From Tanypteryx hageni (taxonomy: Eukaryota; Arthropoda; Insecta; Odonata; Petaluridae), in the NCBI GenBank assembly GCA_028673005.1, contig CM054120.1, positions 54,868,057-54,932,056 of the forward strand: DNA of 64,000 bases, in the 5' to 3' direction. Both the position numbers and the translations under genes were made by a program. Positions 23,217-36,095 of this stretch are shown one piece after another (position 1 is the stretch's first letter; each line of letters starts with the position of its first letter). The notes under the pieces are model-generated. The model saw only the letters and a program-made list of their open reading frames with translations, made no database searches and was not told the DNA's origin.

Positions 23217-24678
23217 CACTTTTTTCTCGTTTCAAAATTATTCCCAATTTTACAGCCGATGCCTGTCTGCATAGGATTATTGGATCATATTAATCCATCA
23301 ATTTCTTATTTGGTAATCTCACTATTTGAGAGGGAGGAGTTTCTTTCGATGTATATCTTAGAGGACATCTGTAGGGGCATTTTGATACTAGCTTGGCTAG
23401 TTCTGTTTCGAACAAGGAAACATCCGTGTTCAGAAACGAGAGAAAGTATTCTGCAACGTTAGAACCGGGATAGAATATCCTACCGGCAAGTGGAAGACCC
23501 GGGTTCGATTCCCGGTCATAGCAGACTTTTTTCTCGTTTCAAAATTATTCCCAATTTTACAGATTATGCCTGTCTGCATAGGATTTTTGTGCCATTTTAA
23601 TCCATCAATTTCTTATTTGGCAGTCTCACGATTTGAGAGGGAGGAGTTTCTTTCAATGTATCTCTTAGAGGACATATGTTTGGTCAGTTTGATACTAGCT
23701 TGGCTAGCTCCGTCCCAACCAAGGAAACACCTTGGTTCAGAAACCAGAGAAAGTGTTCTTTTACGATAGTTAAGGGGTATTGTATCTGCCCAGCTTGTGG
23801 ATGACTCGGGTTCGATTCCCGGTCATGGCAGACTTTTTTCTCGTTTCTAAATTATTCCCAAATTTATAGCTTATGCCTGTCTCCGTAGGATCTTTGGATC
23901 ATATTATTTCATCAATTTCTTGTTTGGCAATATCACCATTTGAGAGGGAGGAGTTTCTTTCGATGCATTACTTAGAGGACATCAGTTAGGGCAGTTTGAT
24001 ACTTGCTTGGCTAGTTTCGTTCCGAACATGGAAACATCCGTGTTCAGAAACGAGAGTAAGTGTTCTGTTACGATAGTTCAGGGGTCGAATATCCGCCCGG
24101 CAAGTGGAAGATATAGCTTCGATTCCCGGTATTAGTAGACTTTTTTCTCGTTTCAAAATTATTTCCAATTTTACAGATTATGCCTGTCTGCATAGGATTT
24201 TTGGGTCATATTAATCCATCAATTTCTTATTTGGTAATCTCACCATTTGAGAGGGAAGAGTTTCTTTCAATGTATCTCTTTGAGGACATCTGTTGGGGCA
24301 GCTTGATAATAGCTTGGCTAGTTCCGTCCCAACCAAGGAAACACCTTGGTTCAGAAACCACAGAAAGTGTTTTTCTACGATAGTTAAGGGGTATAATATC
24401 TGCCCAGCATGTGGATGACTCGGGTTCGATTCCCGGTAATAACAGACTTTTTTCTCGTTTCAAAATTATACCCACATTTACAGCTTATGCCTGTCTGCGT
24501 AGGAACTTCGGATCATATTATTCCATCATTTTCTTGTTTGGCAATATCACCATTTGAGAGGTAGTAGATTCTTTCGATGAATCTCTTAGGGGACAATTGT
24601 TTGGGACGTTTGATACAAGCTTGGCTAGATTCGTCCCAAACAAGTACATCCGTGTTTAGATACGTGAGAATGTGTTCT

Positions 24679-24749
24679 GCTACGATAGTTCAGGGGTAGA
24701 ATATCCGCCCGACAAGTGGAAGACACGGGTTCGATTCCCGGTCACAGCA
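24679..24749 (+). tRNA. tRNA-like element, anticodon position GAC
   Basis: Best-folded member of the CCGACAA subfamily: D-stem GTTC/GAAT, D-loop AGGGGTA, anticodon stem 5 of 5 with one G-U. T-stem 4 of 5 and acceptor 5 of 7. Confidence 0.62.
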
Positions 24750-24985
24750 GACTTTTTTCTCGTTTCAAAATAATTACCTCCTATGCAGATTATGCCTGTC
24801 TGCATAGGATTTTTGGATCATATTAATCCATCAATTTCTTGTTTGGCAATCTCACCATTTGAGATGTAGGAGTTTCTTTCGATGTATCTCTAAGAGGACA
24901 TCTGTTGGGGCAGTTTGATACTAGCTTGGCTAGTTCCTTCCCAACTATGGAAACAACCGGGTTCATAAACCAGAGAAAGTGTTTT

Positions 24986-25056
24986 TCTACGATAGTTTAG
25001 AGGTATAATATCTGCCCAGCGTGTGGAAGACCCGGGTTCGATTCCCGGTCATAGCA
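24986..25056 (+). tRNA. tRNA-like element, anticodon position AGC
   Basis: CCAGCGT loop, perfect T-arm and B box, T1-type acceptor. Near-identical at 32,034-32,104 and 38,469-38,539, so this subtype marks the phase of higher-order repeat B. Confidence 0.58.
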
Positions 25057-28000
25057 GACTTTTATCTCGTTTCAAAATTATTCCCACCTTTACAGCTTAC
25101 GCCTGTCTGCATAAGATCTTCGGATCATATTATTCCATCAATTTCTTCTTTTGCAATCTCACCATTCGAGAGGGAGGATTTTCTTTCGGTGAATCTATTA
25201 GAAGACATCTGTTGGGGCAGTTTGATACTAGTTTAGCTAGTTCCGTTCCCAACCAAGGAAACATCCGTGTTGATAAACGACAGGAAGTTTTCTGCTGGGA
25301 TAGTTCAGGCGAAGAATATCCGCCGGCAATTGGAAGAACCGGGTTCGTTTCACGGTCATAGCATACTTTTCTCCTTTCAAAATTATTCCCACCTTTACAG
25401 CTTATGCCTGTCTGCATAGGAACTTCGGATCATATTATTCCATCAATTTCTTGTTTGGCAATTTCACCATTTGAGAGGGAGGAATTTCCTTCGATGTATT
25501 TCTTAGAAGACAACTATTGGGGACGTTTGATACTAGCTTGGATATTTCCGTCCCAACCAAGGAAACATCCGTGTTCAGAAACGAAAGTAAGTGTTCTGTT
25601 ACGATAGTTCAGGGGTAGAATATCCGCCTGGCAAGTGGAAGATCTAGCTTCGATTCCCGGTCATATTAGACTTTTTCCTCGTTACAAAATTATTCCCACA
25701 TTTACAGCTTATGCCTGTCTGCGTAGGATCTTTGGATCATATTATTCCATCAATTTCTAGTTTGGTAATATCACCATTTGAGAGGGAGGAGTTTCTTTCA
25801 ATGTATCTCTTAGAGGACATCTGTTGGGGACGTTTGATACTAGCTTGGATAGTTCCGTCCCAACCAAGGAAACATCCGTGTTCAGAAACGAGAGAAAGTG
25901 TTTTTCTACGTTAGAACAGGGATAGAATATCCTACCGGCAAGTGGAATACCCGGGTTCGATTCCCGATCATAGCAGAATTTTCTCGTTTCAACATTATTC
26001 CCATATTTACAGCTTATGCCTGTCTGCATAGGATCTTCGGATCATATTATTCCATCAATTTTTGGCTTGGCAATCTCATCATTTGTGAGGGTGGATTTTC
26101 TTTCGGTGTCTATCATAGAAGACATCTGTTGGGCAGTTTGATACTAGCTTGGCTAGTTCCGTTCCGAACAAGGAAACATCCGTGTTCAGAAACGAGAGTA
26201 AGTGTTCTGTTACGATAGTTCAGGGGTAGAATATCCGCCCGGCAAGTGGAAGATCTAGCTTCGATTCCCGGTCATAGTAGACTTTTGTCTCGTTTCAAAA
26301 TTATTCCAACATTTACAGCTTATGCCTGTCTGCGTAGGATCTTTGGATCATATTATTCCATCAATTTCTTGCTTGGCAATATCACCATTAGAGAGGGAGG
26401 TGTTTCTTTCGATGCATCACTTAGAGGACATCAGTTAGGGCAGTTTCATACTAGCTTGGCAAGTACTGTCCCAACCAAGGAAACATCCGTGTTAAGCAAC
26501 GAGAGAAAGTGTTCAGCTACGATAGTTCATGGGTAGAATATCCTCCCGGCAAATGAAAGACCCGGGTTCGATCCCCGGGCATATTACACTTTTTTCTCGA
26601 TTCAAAATTTTTCCCAAATTTACAGCTTATGGCTCTCTGCATAGGATCTTTGGATCATATTATTCTATCAATGTCTTTTTCGGCAATCTCACCATTTGAG
26701 GGAAAGGAATTTCTTTCGATGTATCTCTTAGAGGACATAAGTTAGTGTAGTTTCATACTAGCTTGGCAAGTACCGTCCCAACCAAGGAAACATCCGTATT
26801 CAGAAAAGAGAGATATTGTTCTGCTACGATAGTTCAGGGGTAGAATATCCAACCGGCAAGTGGAAGACCCGGGATAGATTCCCGGTCATAGCATACTTTT
26901 TCTCCTTTCAATATTATTCCCACTTTTACAGCTTATGCCTGTCTGCATAGGATTTTCGGATCATATTATTCCATCAATTTCTGTTTTGGCAATCTCACCA
27001 TTTGAGAGGGAGGAATTTCCTTCGATGTATTTTTAGAAGACAACTATTGGGGACGTTTGATACTAGCTTGGCTAGTTCCGTTCCGAACAAGGAAACATCC
27101 GCGTTCAGAAACGAGAGAAAGTGTTCTGCAACGTTAGAACAGGGATAGAATATCCTACCGGCAAGTGGAAGACCCGGGTTCGATTCCCGATCATAGCAGA
27201 ATTTTCTCGTTTCAACATTATTCCCAACTTTACAGCTTATGCCTGTCTGCATAGGATTTTCGGATCATATTATTCCATCAATTTTTGGCTTGGCAATCTC
27301 ACCATTTGTGAGGGTGGATTTTCTTTCGAAGCATCACTTAGAGGACATCAGATAGGGCAGTTTCATACTAGCTTGGCAAGTACCGTCCCAACCAAGGAAA
27401 TATCCGTGTTTAGAAACGAGAGAAAGTGTTTTGCTACGATCGTTCAGGGGTAGAATATCCTCCCGGCAAACGAAAGACCCGAGATTGATTGCCGGGCATA
27501 GCACACTTTTTTCTCGTTTCAATGTTATTCCCAATTTTACAGCTTATGCCTGTCTGCATAGGATTTTTGGATCATATTATTCCATCAATTTCTTGTTTTG
27601 CAATCTCACTATTCGAGAGGGAGGATTTTCTTTCGGTGAATCTATTAGAAGACATCTGTTGGGGAAGTTTGATACTAGTTTAGCTAGTTCCGTCACAACC
27701 AAGGAAACATCCGTGTTGATAAACGAGAGGAAGTTTTCTGCTGCGATAGTTCAGGCAAAGAATATCCCCCGGCTATTGGAAGACCCGGGTTCGTTTCACG
27801 GTCATAGAATACTTTTCTCCTTTCAAAATTATTCCCACCTTTACAGCTTATGCCTGTCTGCGTAGGAACTTCGGATCATATTATTCCATCAATTTCTTGT
27901 TTGGCAATTTCACCATTTGAGATGGAGGAATTTCCTTCGATGTATTTCTTAGAAGACAACTATTGGGGACGTTTGATACTAGCTTGGATATTTCCGTCCC

Positions 28001-28843
28001 AACCAAGGAAACATCCGTGTTCAGAAACGAAAGTAAGTGTTCTGTTACGATAGTTCAGGGGTAGAATATCCGCCTGGCAAGTGGAAGATCTAGCTTCGAT
28101 TCCCGGTCATAGTAGACTTTTTCCTCGTTACAAAATTATTCCCACATTTACAGCTTATGCCTGTCTGCGTAGGATCTTTGGATCATATTATTCCATCAAT
28201 TTCTAGTTTGGCAATATCACGATTTGAGAGGGAGGAGTTTCTTTCGATGCATGACTTAGAGGACATCAGTTCGGGCAGTTTCATACTAGCTTGGCAAGTA
28301 CCGTCCCAACCAAGGAAACATCCGTGTTTAGAACGAGAGAAAGTGTTCAGCTACGATAGTTCAGGGGTAAAATATCCTCCCGGCAAATGAAAACCCGGAT
28401 TCGATTCCCGGGCATAGCACACTTTTTCTCGATTCAAAATTATTCCCAAATTTACAGCTTATGACTCTCTGAATAGGATCTTCGGATCATGTTCTTCCAT
28501 CAATTTTTTGCTTGGCAATCTCACCATTTGAGTGGAAGTATTTTCCTTCGGTGTATATCTTAGAAGACATCTGTTGGGCAGTTTGTTACTAGCTTGGCTA
28601 GTTGCGTTCCAAACAAGGAAACATCCGTGTTCAGAAACGAAAGTAAGTGTTCTGTTACGATAGATCAGAGGTAGAATATCCGCTCAACAAGTGGAAGAAC
28701 TGGCTTCGATTCCCGGTCATAGTAGACTTTTTTCTCGTTTCAAAATTATTCACAATTTTACAGCTTATGCCTGTCTGAATAGGATCTTCGGATCATGTTC
28801 TTCCATCAATTTTTTGCTTTCAATCTCACCATTTGAGTGGAAG

Positions 28844-28881
28844 GATATTTAAACAATATATACACCCCACAAAAGCTCGAG
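28844..28881. repeat. 38-bp relic of the spacer's right end (family B copy 1)
   Basis: Runs from GATATTTAAAC to AAAGCTCGAG, identical to 42,892-42,929, with the same right junction to CATCTGTTGG. It replaces 29 bp of normal linker, making this unit about 315 bp. Confidence 0.85.
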
Positions 28882-29274
28882 CATCTGTTGGGGCAGTTTG
28901 ATACAAGCTTGGATTGTCCCGTCCCAACCAAGGAAACATCCGTGTTCAGAAACGAGAGAAAGTGTTCTGCAACGTCAGATCAGGGAAAGAATATCCGCCC
29001 GAAAAGTGGAAGACCCGGGTTCGATTCCAGATAATAGCAGATTTTTTCTCGTTTCAAAATTATTCCCACATTTACAGCTTATGCCTGTCTGCATAGGATC
29101 TTCGGATCATATTATTCCATCAATTTCTTATTAGGCAATCTCACCATTTGAGAGGGAGGAGTTTCTTTCGTTGTATCTCTTAGAGGACATCTGTTGGGGC
29201 AGTTTGATACTAGCGTGGCTAGATCCGTCCCAACCAAGGAAACATCCGTGTTCAAAAACGAGAGGAAGAGTTCT

Positions 29275-29345
29275 GCTACGATAGTTCAGGGGTAGAATAT
29301 CCGACCGCCAAGTGGAAGACCCGGGTTCGATTCCCGGTCATAGCA
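29275..29345 (+). tRNA. tRNA-Gly-like element with a glycine anticodon (GCC)
   Basis: Acceptor 6 of 7, D-stem complete, anticodon stem 4 of 5 (TCCGA/GTGGA), T-stem 5 of 5, A73. Loop CCGCCAA places GCC at 34-36, the common glycine anticodon, on the glycine-like body. C2:G71, A73, C35 and C36, which are glycine identity positions in eukaryotes as I recall them, are all present. Position 33 is still C, so normal decoding is doubtful. Its paralogue at 36,016 differs here by carrying GGC. Confidence 0.65.
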
Positions 29346-29887
29346 GACTTTTTTCTAGTTTCAAAGTTAATCCAAACTTTACAGCTTATGCCTGTCTGCA
29401 TAGGATCTTCGGATCATATTATTCCATCAATTTTTTGCTTGGCAATCTCAACATTTGAGAGGGAGGATTTTCTTTCGGTGTATCTCTTACAAGACATCTG
29501 TTGGGCAGTTTGTTACTAGCTTGGCTAGTTCCGTTCCAAACAAGGAAACATCCGTGTTCAGAAACGAGAGTAAGTGTTCTGTTACGATATTTCAGGGGTA
29601 GAATATCCGCCCGGCAAGTGGAAGACCTGGCTTCGATTCCCGGTCATAGTAGACTTTTTTCTCGTTTCATAATAATTCCCAATGTTACAGCTTATGCCTG
29701 TCCGCATAGGATTTTTGGATCATATTAATCCATCAATTTCTTATTTGGTAATCTCACCATTTAAGAGGGAGGAGTTTCTTTCGAAGTTTTTCTCAGAGGA
29801 CATCTGTAGGTGCAGTTTTATATTAGCTGGGCTAGTTCCGTCCCAACCAAGGAAACAACTGGTTTCAGAAACCAGAGAAAGTGTTCT

Positions 29888-29958
29888 TCTACGATAGTTA
29901 AGTGGTATAATATCTGCCCAGCATGTGGATGACTCGGGTTCGATTCCCGGTCATAGCA
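29888..29958 (+). tRNA. tRNA-like element, anticodon position AGC (loop CCAGCAT)
   Basis: D-loop AGTGGTA as in tRNA-Gly. T-stem with one G-U (TCGGG/CCCGG). T1 acceptor. Same subtype at 36,629, 44,853, 50,944 and 56,729, one per higher-order repeat of families B and C. Confidence 0.55.
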
Positions 29959-30806
29959 GACTTTTTTCTCGTTTCAAAATTATTCCCACCTTTACAGCTT
30001 ATGCCTGTCTGCGTATGAACTTTGGATCATATCATTCCATCAATTTCTTGTTTGGCAATCTCACCATTTAAGACTGAGGAGTTTCTTTCGATGCATCACT
30101 TAGAGGACATCTTTTGGGGCAGTTTGATACTAGCTTGGCTAGTTCCGTCCCAACCAATTAAACATCCGTTTTCAGAAACGAGAGAACGTATTCTGTTACG
30201 ATAGTTGAGGGGTAGAATATCCGTCCGGCAATAAAAGACCCGGGTTCGATTCCTGGTCATAGCAGTCTTTTTTCTCGATTCAAAATTATTCCCACCTTTA
30301 CATCTTATGGATGTCTGCATAGGATCTTCGGATCATATTATTCAATCAATGTCTTCTTCGGCTATCTCACCATTTCAGGGAGAGGAATTTCTTTCGATGT
30401 ATCTCTTAGAGGACATCTGTAAGGGCAGTTTGATACTAGCTTGGCAAGTACCGTCCCAACCAAGAAAACATCCGTGTTTAGAAACGAGAGAAAGTGTTTT
30501 GCTACGATAGATCAGGGGTAGAATATCCTCCCGGCAAATGAACGACCCGGGTACGATTCCCGGGCAAAGCACACTTTTTTCTGGTTTCATAATTATTCCC
30601 ACATTTACAGCTTACGCCTGTCTGCATAAGATCTTCGGATCATATTATTCCATCAAATTCATGTTTGGCAATCTTACCATTTGATAGGGAGGATTTTCTT
30701 TCGGTGACTCTATTAGAAGACATCTGTTGGGGCAGTTTGATACTAGTTTAGCTAGTTCCGTCCCAACCAAGGAAACAGTCGTGTTCAGAACGAGAGATAG
30801 TGTTCT

Positions 30807-30877
30807 GCTACGATAGTCCAGGGTTAGAATATCCGCACAGCAAGTGGAAGACCCGGGTTCGATTCCCGGTCATGGCA
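30807..30877 (+). tRNA. tRNA-like element, loop ACAGCAA
   Basis: Anticodon position AGC on a TCCGC/GTGGA stem. D-stem GTCC. T-arm perfect. Acceptor 3' strand TCATGGC gives a G-U at pair 3. Paralogues at 37,548, 45,773, 51,864 and 57,649 connect families B and C. Confidence 0.58.
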
Positions 30878-33800
30878 GACTTTTTTCTCGTTTCTAAATT
30901 ATTCCCAAATTTATAGCTTATGCCTGTCTCCGTAGGATCTTTGGATCATATTATTTCATCAATTTCTTGTTTGGCAATATCACCATTTGAGAGGGAGGAG
31001 TTTCTTTCGATGCATTACTTAGAGGACATCAGTTAGGGCAGTTTGATACTTGCTTGGCTAGTTTCGTTCCGAACATGGAAACATCCGTGTTCAGAAACGA
31101 GAGTAAGTGTTCTGTTACGATAGTTCAGGGGTCGAATATCCGCCCGGCAAGTGGAAGATATAGCTTCGATTCCCGGTTTTTAGTAGACTTTTTTCTCGTT
31201 TCAAAATTATTTCCAATTTTACAGATTATGCCTGTCTGCATAGGATTTTTGGGTCATATTAATCCATCAATTTCTTATTTGGTAATCTCACCATTTGAGA
31301 GGGAAGAGTTTCTTTCAATGTATCTCTTTGAGGAAATCTGTTGGGGCAGCTTGATAATAGCTTGGCTAGTTCCGTCCCAACCAAGGAAACACCTTGGTTC
31401 AGAAACCAGAGAAAGTGTTTTTCTACGATAGTTAAGGGGTATAATATCTGCCCAGCATGTGGATGACTCGGGTTCGATTCCCGGTAATAACAGACTTTTT
31501 TCTCGTTTCAAAATTATACCCACATTTACAGCTTATGCCTGTCTGCGTAGGAACTTCGGATCATATTATTCCATCATTTTCTTGTTTGGCAATATCACCA
31601 TTTGAGAGGTAGTAGATTCTTTCGATGAATCTCTTAGGGGACAATTGTTTGGGACGTTTGATACAAGCTTGGCTAGATTCGTCCCAAACAAGTACATCCG
31701 TGTTTAGATACGTGAGAATGTGTTCTGCTACGATAGTTCAGGGGTAGAATATCCGCCCGACAAGTGGAAGACACGGGTTCGATTCCCGGTCACAGCAGAC
31801 TTTTTTCTCGTTTCAAAATAATTACCTCCTATGCAGATTATGCCTGTCTGCATAGGATTTTTGGATCATATTAATCCATCAATTTCTTGTTTGGCAATCT
31901 CACCATTTGAGATGTAGGAGTTTCTTTCGATGTATCTCTAAGAGGACATCTGTTGGGGCAGTTTGATACTAGCTTGGCTAGTTCCTTCCCAACTATGGAA
32001 ACAACCGGGTTCATAAACCAGAGAAAGTGTTTTTCTACGATAGTTTAGAGGTATAATATCTGCCCAGCGTGTGGAAGACCCGGGTTCGATTCCCGGTCAT
32101 AGCAGACTTTTATCTCGTTTCAAAATTATTCCCACCTTTACAGCTTACGCCTGTCTGCATAAGATCTTCGGATCATATTATTCCATCAATTTCTTCTTTT
32201 GCAATCTCACCATTCGAGAGGGAGGATTTTCTTTCGGTGAATCTATTAGAAGACATCTGTTGGGGCAGTTTGATACTAGTTTAGCTAGTTCCGTCCCAAC
32301 CAAGGAAACATCCGTGTTGATAAACGACAGGAAGTTTTCTGCTGGGATAGTTCAGGCGAAGAATATCCGCCGGCAATTGGAAGACCCGGGTTCGTTTCAC
32401 GGTCATAGCATACTTTTCTCCTTTCAAAATTATTCCCACCTTTACAGCTTATGCCTGTCTGCATAGGATCTTCGGATCATATTATTCCATCAAATTCTTA
32501 TTTGGTAATCTCACCATTTGAGAGGGAGGAGTTTATTTCAATGTATCTCTTAGAGGACATCTGTTGGGGACGTTTGATACTAGCTTGGATAGTTCCGTCC
32601 CAACCAAGGAAACATCCGCGTTCAGAAACGAGAGAAAGTGTTTTTCTACGTTAGAACAGGGATAGAATATCCTACCGGCAAGTGGAATACCCGGGTTCGA
32701 TTCCCGATCATAGCAGAATTTTCTCGTTTCAACATTATTCCCATATTTACAGCTTATGCCTGTCTGCATAGGATCTTCGGATCATATTATTCCATCAATT
32801 TTTGGCTTGGCAATCTCATCATTTGTGAGGGTGGATTTTCTTTCGGTGTCTATCATAGAAGACATCTGTTGGGCAGTTTGATACTAGCTTGGCTAGTTCC
32901 GTTCCGAACAAGGAAACATCCGTGTTCAGAAACGAGAGTAAGTGTTCTGTTACGATAGTTCAGGGGTAGAATATCCGCCCGGCAAGTGGAAGATCTAGCT
33001 TCGATTCCCGGTCATAGTAGACTTTTGTCTCGTTTCAAAATTATTCCAACATTTACAGCTTATGCCTGTCTGCGTAGGATCTTTGGATCATATTATTCCA
33101 TCAATTTCTTGCTTGGCAATATCACCATTAGAGAGGGAGGTGTTTCTTTCGATGCATCACTTAGAGGACATCAGTTAGGGCAGTTTCATACTAGCTTGGC
33201 AAGTACTGTCCCAACCAAGGAAACATCCGTGTTTAGCAACGAGAGAAAGTGTTCAGCTACGATAGTTCATGGGTAGAATATCCTCCCGGCAAATGAAAGA
33301 CCCGGGTTCGATCCCCGGGCATATTACACTTTTTTCTCGATTCAAAATTTTTCCCAAATTTACAGCTTATGGCTCTCTGCATAGGATCTTTGGATCATAT
33401 TATTCTATCAATGTCTTTTTCGGCAATCTCACCATTTGAGGGAATGGAATTTCTTTCGATGTATCTCTTAGAGGACATAAGTTAGTGTAGTTTCATACTA
33501 GCTTGGCAAGTACCGTCCCAACCAAGGAAACATCCGTGTTCAGAAACGAGAGATATTGTTCTGCTACGATAGTTCAGGGGTAGAATATCCAACCGGCAAG
33601 TGGAAGACCCGGGATAGATTCCCGGTCATAGCATACTTTTTCTCCTTTCAATATTATTCCCACTTTTACAGCTTATGCCTGTCTGCATAGGATTTTCGGA
33701 TCATATTATTCCATCAATTTCTGTTTTGGCAGTCTCACCATTTGAGAGGGAGGAATTTCCTTCGATGTATTTTTAGAAGACAACTATTGGGGACGTTTGA

Positions 33801-35584
33801 TACTAGCTTGGCTAGTTCCGTTCCGAACAAGGAAACATCCGCGTTCAGAAACGAGAGAATGTGTTCTGCAACGTTAGAACAGGGATAGAATATCCTACCG
33901 GCAATTGGAAGACCCGGGTTCGATTCCCGATCATAGCAGAATTCTCTCGTTTCAACATTATTCCCAACTTTACAGCTTATGCCTGTCTGCATAGGATTTT
34001 CGGATCATATTATTCCATCAATTTTTGGCTTGGCAATCTCACCATTTGTGAGGGTGGATTTTCTTTCGAAGCATCACATAGAGGACATCAGATAAGGCAG
34101 TTTCATACTAGCTTGGCAAGTACCGTCCCAACCAAGGAAATATCCGTGTTTAGAAACGAGAGAAAGTGTTTTGCTACGATCGTTCAGGGGTAGAATATCC
34201 TCCCGGCAAACGAAAGACCCGGGATTGATTGCCGGGCATATCACACTTTTTTCTCGTTTCAATGTTATTCCCAATTTTACAGCTTATGCCTGTCTGCATA
34301 GGATTTTTGGATCATATTATTCCATCAATTTCTTGTTTTGCAATCTCACTATTCGAGAGGGAGGATTTTCTTTCGGTGAATCTATTAGAAGACATCTGTT
34401 GGGGAAGTTTGATACTAGTTTAGCTAGTTCCGTCACAACCAAGGAAACATCCGTGTTGATAAACGAGAGGAAGTTTTCTGCTGCGATAGTTCAGGCAAAG
34501 AATATCCCCCGGCTATTGGAAGACCCGGGTTCGTTTCACGGTCATAGAATACTTTTCTCCTTTCAAAATTATTCCCACCTTTACAGCTTATGCCTGTCTG
34601 CATAGAATCTTCGGATCATATTATTCCATCAATTTCTTGTTTGGCAATTTCACCATTTGAGAGGGAGGAATTTCCTTCGATGTATTTCTTAGAAGACAAC
34701 TATTGGTGACGTTTGATACTAGCTTGGATATTTCCGTCCCAACCAAGGAAACATCCGTGTTCAGAAACGAGAGTAAGTGTTCTGTTACGATAGTTCAGGG
34801 GTAGAATATCCGCCTGCTAAGTGGAAGATCTAGCTTCGATTCCCGGTCATAGTAGACTTTTTCCTCGTTACAAAATTATTCCCACATTTACAGCTTATGC
34901 CTGTCTGCGTAGGATCTTTGGATCATATTATTCCATCAATTTCTAGTTTGACAATATCACGATTTGAGAGGGAGGAGTTTCTTTCGATGCATGACTTAGA
35001 GGACATCAGTTAGGGCAGTTTCATACTAGCTTGGCAAGTACCGTCCCAACCAAGGAAACATCCGTGTTTAGAAACGAGAGAAAGTGTTCAGCTACGATAG
35101 TTCAGGGGTAAAATATCCTCCCGGCAAATGAAAACCCGGATTCGGTTCCCGGGCATAGCACACTTTTTCTCGATTCAAAATTATTCCCAAATTTACAGCT
35201 TATGACTCTCTGAATAGGATCTTCGGATCATGTTCTTCCAACAATTTTTTGCTTGGCAATCTCACCATTTGAGTGGAAGGATTTTCTTTCGGTGTATATC
35301 TTAGAAGACATCTGTTGGGCAGTTTGTTACTAGCTTGGCTAGTTGCGTTCCAAACAAGGAAACATCCGTGTTCAGAAACGAGAGTAAGTGTTCTGTTACG
35401 ATAGATCAGAGGTAGAATATCCGCTCAACAAGTGGAAGAACTGGCTTCGATTCCCGGTCATAGTAGACTTTTTTCTCGTTTCAAAATTATTCACAATTTT
35501 ACAGCTTATGCCTGTCTGAATAGGATCTTCGGATCATGTTCTTCCATCAATTTTTTGCTTTCAATCTCACCATTTGAGTGGAAG

Positions 35585-35622
35585 GATATTTAAACAATAT
35601 ATACACCCCACAAAAGCTCGAG
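35585..35622. repeat. 38-bp relic of the spacer's right end (family B copy 2)
   Basis: Same relic as at 28,844, at the corresponding position of the next higher-order copy, so it was present before family B duplicated. Confidence 0.85.
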
Positions 35623-36022
35623 CATCTGTTGGGGCAGATTGATACAAGCTTGGATTGTCCCGTCCCAACCAAGGAAACATCCGTGTTCAGAAACGAGAGA
35701 AAGTGTTCTGCAACGTCAGATCAGGGAAAGAATATCCGCCCGAAAAGTGGAAGACCCGGGTTCGATTCCAGATAATAGCAGATTTTTTCTCGTTTCAAAA
35801 TTATTCCCACATTTACAGCTTATGCCTGTCTGCATAGGATCTTCGGATCATATTATTCCATCAATTTCTTATTAGGCAATCTCACCATTTGAGAGGGAGG
35901 AGTTTCTTTCGTTGTATCTCTTAGAGGACATCTGTTGGGGCAGTTTGATACTAGCGTGGCTAGATCCATCCCAACCAAGGAAACATCCGTGTTCAAAAAC
36001 GAGAGGAAGAGTTCTGCTACGA

Positions 36023-36034
36023 TAGTTCAGGGGT
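36023..36034 (+). promoter_or_regulatory. Internal Pol III A box (exemplar unit)
   Basis: TAGTTCAGGGGT covers tRNA positions 8 to 19 and fits the eukaryotic A-box pattern TRGYNNAnnnG. The same word or one-base variants occur in most G1-type units. Confidence 0.7.
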
Positions 36035-36064
36035 AGAATATCCGACCGGCAAGTGGAAGACCCG

Positions 36065-36075
36065 GGTTCGATTCC
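36065..36075 (+). promoter_or_regulatory. Internal Pol III B box (exemplar unit)
   Basis: GGTTCGATTCC matches the B-box consensus GGTTCGANTCC exactly. Most of the 180 units keep this word. The exceptions are mainly the subfamily reading GCTTCGATTCC and the one reading GGTTCGTTTCA. Confidence 0.78.
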
Positions 36076-36089
36076 CGGTCATAGCAGAC

Positions 36090-36095
36090 TTTTTT
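36090..36095 (+). terminator. Pol III T-run terminator (exemplar unit)
   Basis: Six T starting four bases after the discriminator base. A T5 or T6 run sits at this place in nearly every unit, which is more than the minimal four T usually needed by animal Pol III. Confidence 0.7.

Larger units (their letters stand above)
18207..23828 (+). repeat. Tandem array block A4: 19 tRNA-like units
   Basis: Domain starts at 18347, 18654, 18960, 19264, 19570, 19850, 20084, 20390, 20697, 21004, 21311, 21616, 21923, 22230, 22534, 22839, 23146, 23453 and 23760. Units at 20390 and 23453 are hybrids at higher-order-repeat junctions: unit types found farther apart in blocks A1-A3 are fused. This block has no inverted segment where the previous copies have one. 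The linker near 19,950 lacks the 73-bp module. Confidence 0.92.
23829..30875 (+). repeat. Higher-order repeat B, copy 1 (23 units)
   Basis: Domain starts at 24067, 24374, 24679, 24986, 25294, 25598, 25905, 26209, 26516, 26823, 27128, 27433, 27740, 28044, 28350, 28654, 28969, 29275, 29581, 29888, 30195, 30501 and 30807. Copy 2 follows the same order about 7,047 bp downstream, minus one unit (the 25598 type). The linker before 28969 contains a 38-bp relic of the large spacer of family C. Confidence 0.92.
36016..36086 (+). tRNA. tRNA-Gly-like element, anticodon position GGC (best-folded exemplar)
   Basis: Length 71. Acceptor 6 of 7 (only C5 x A68), D-stem GTTC/GAAT, D-loop AGGGGTA keeping A14 and adjacent G residues, anticodon stem 4 of 5, 4-nt variable region AGAC, perfect T-stem, T-loop TTCGATT, discriminator A. 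The gene ends without encoded CCA, as in eukaryotes. Terminator T6 at 36,090-36,095. C33 and anticodon GGC make it an unlikely normal glycine or alanine tRNA. Confidence 0.72.
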
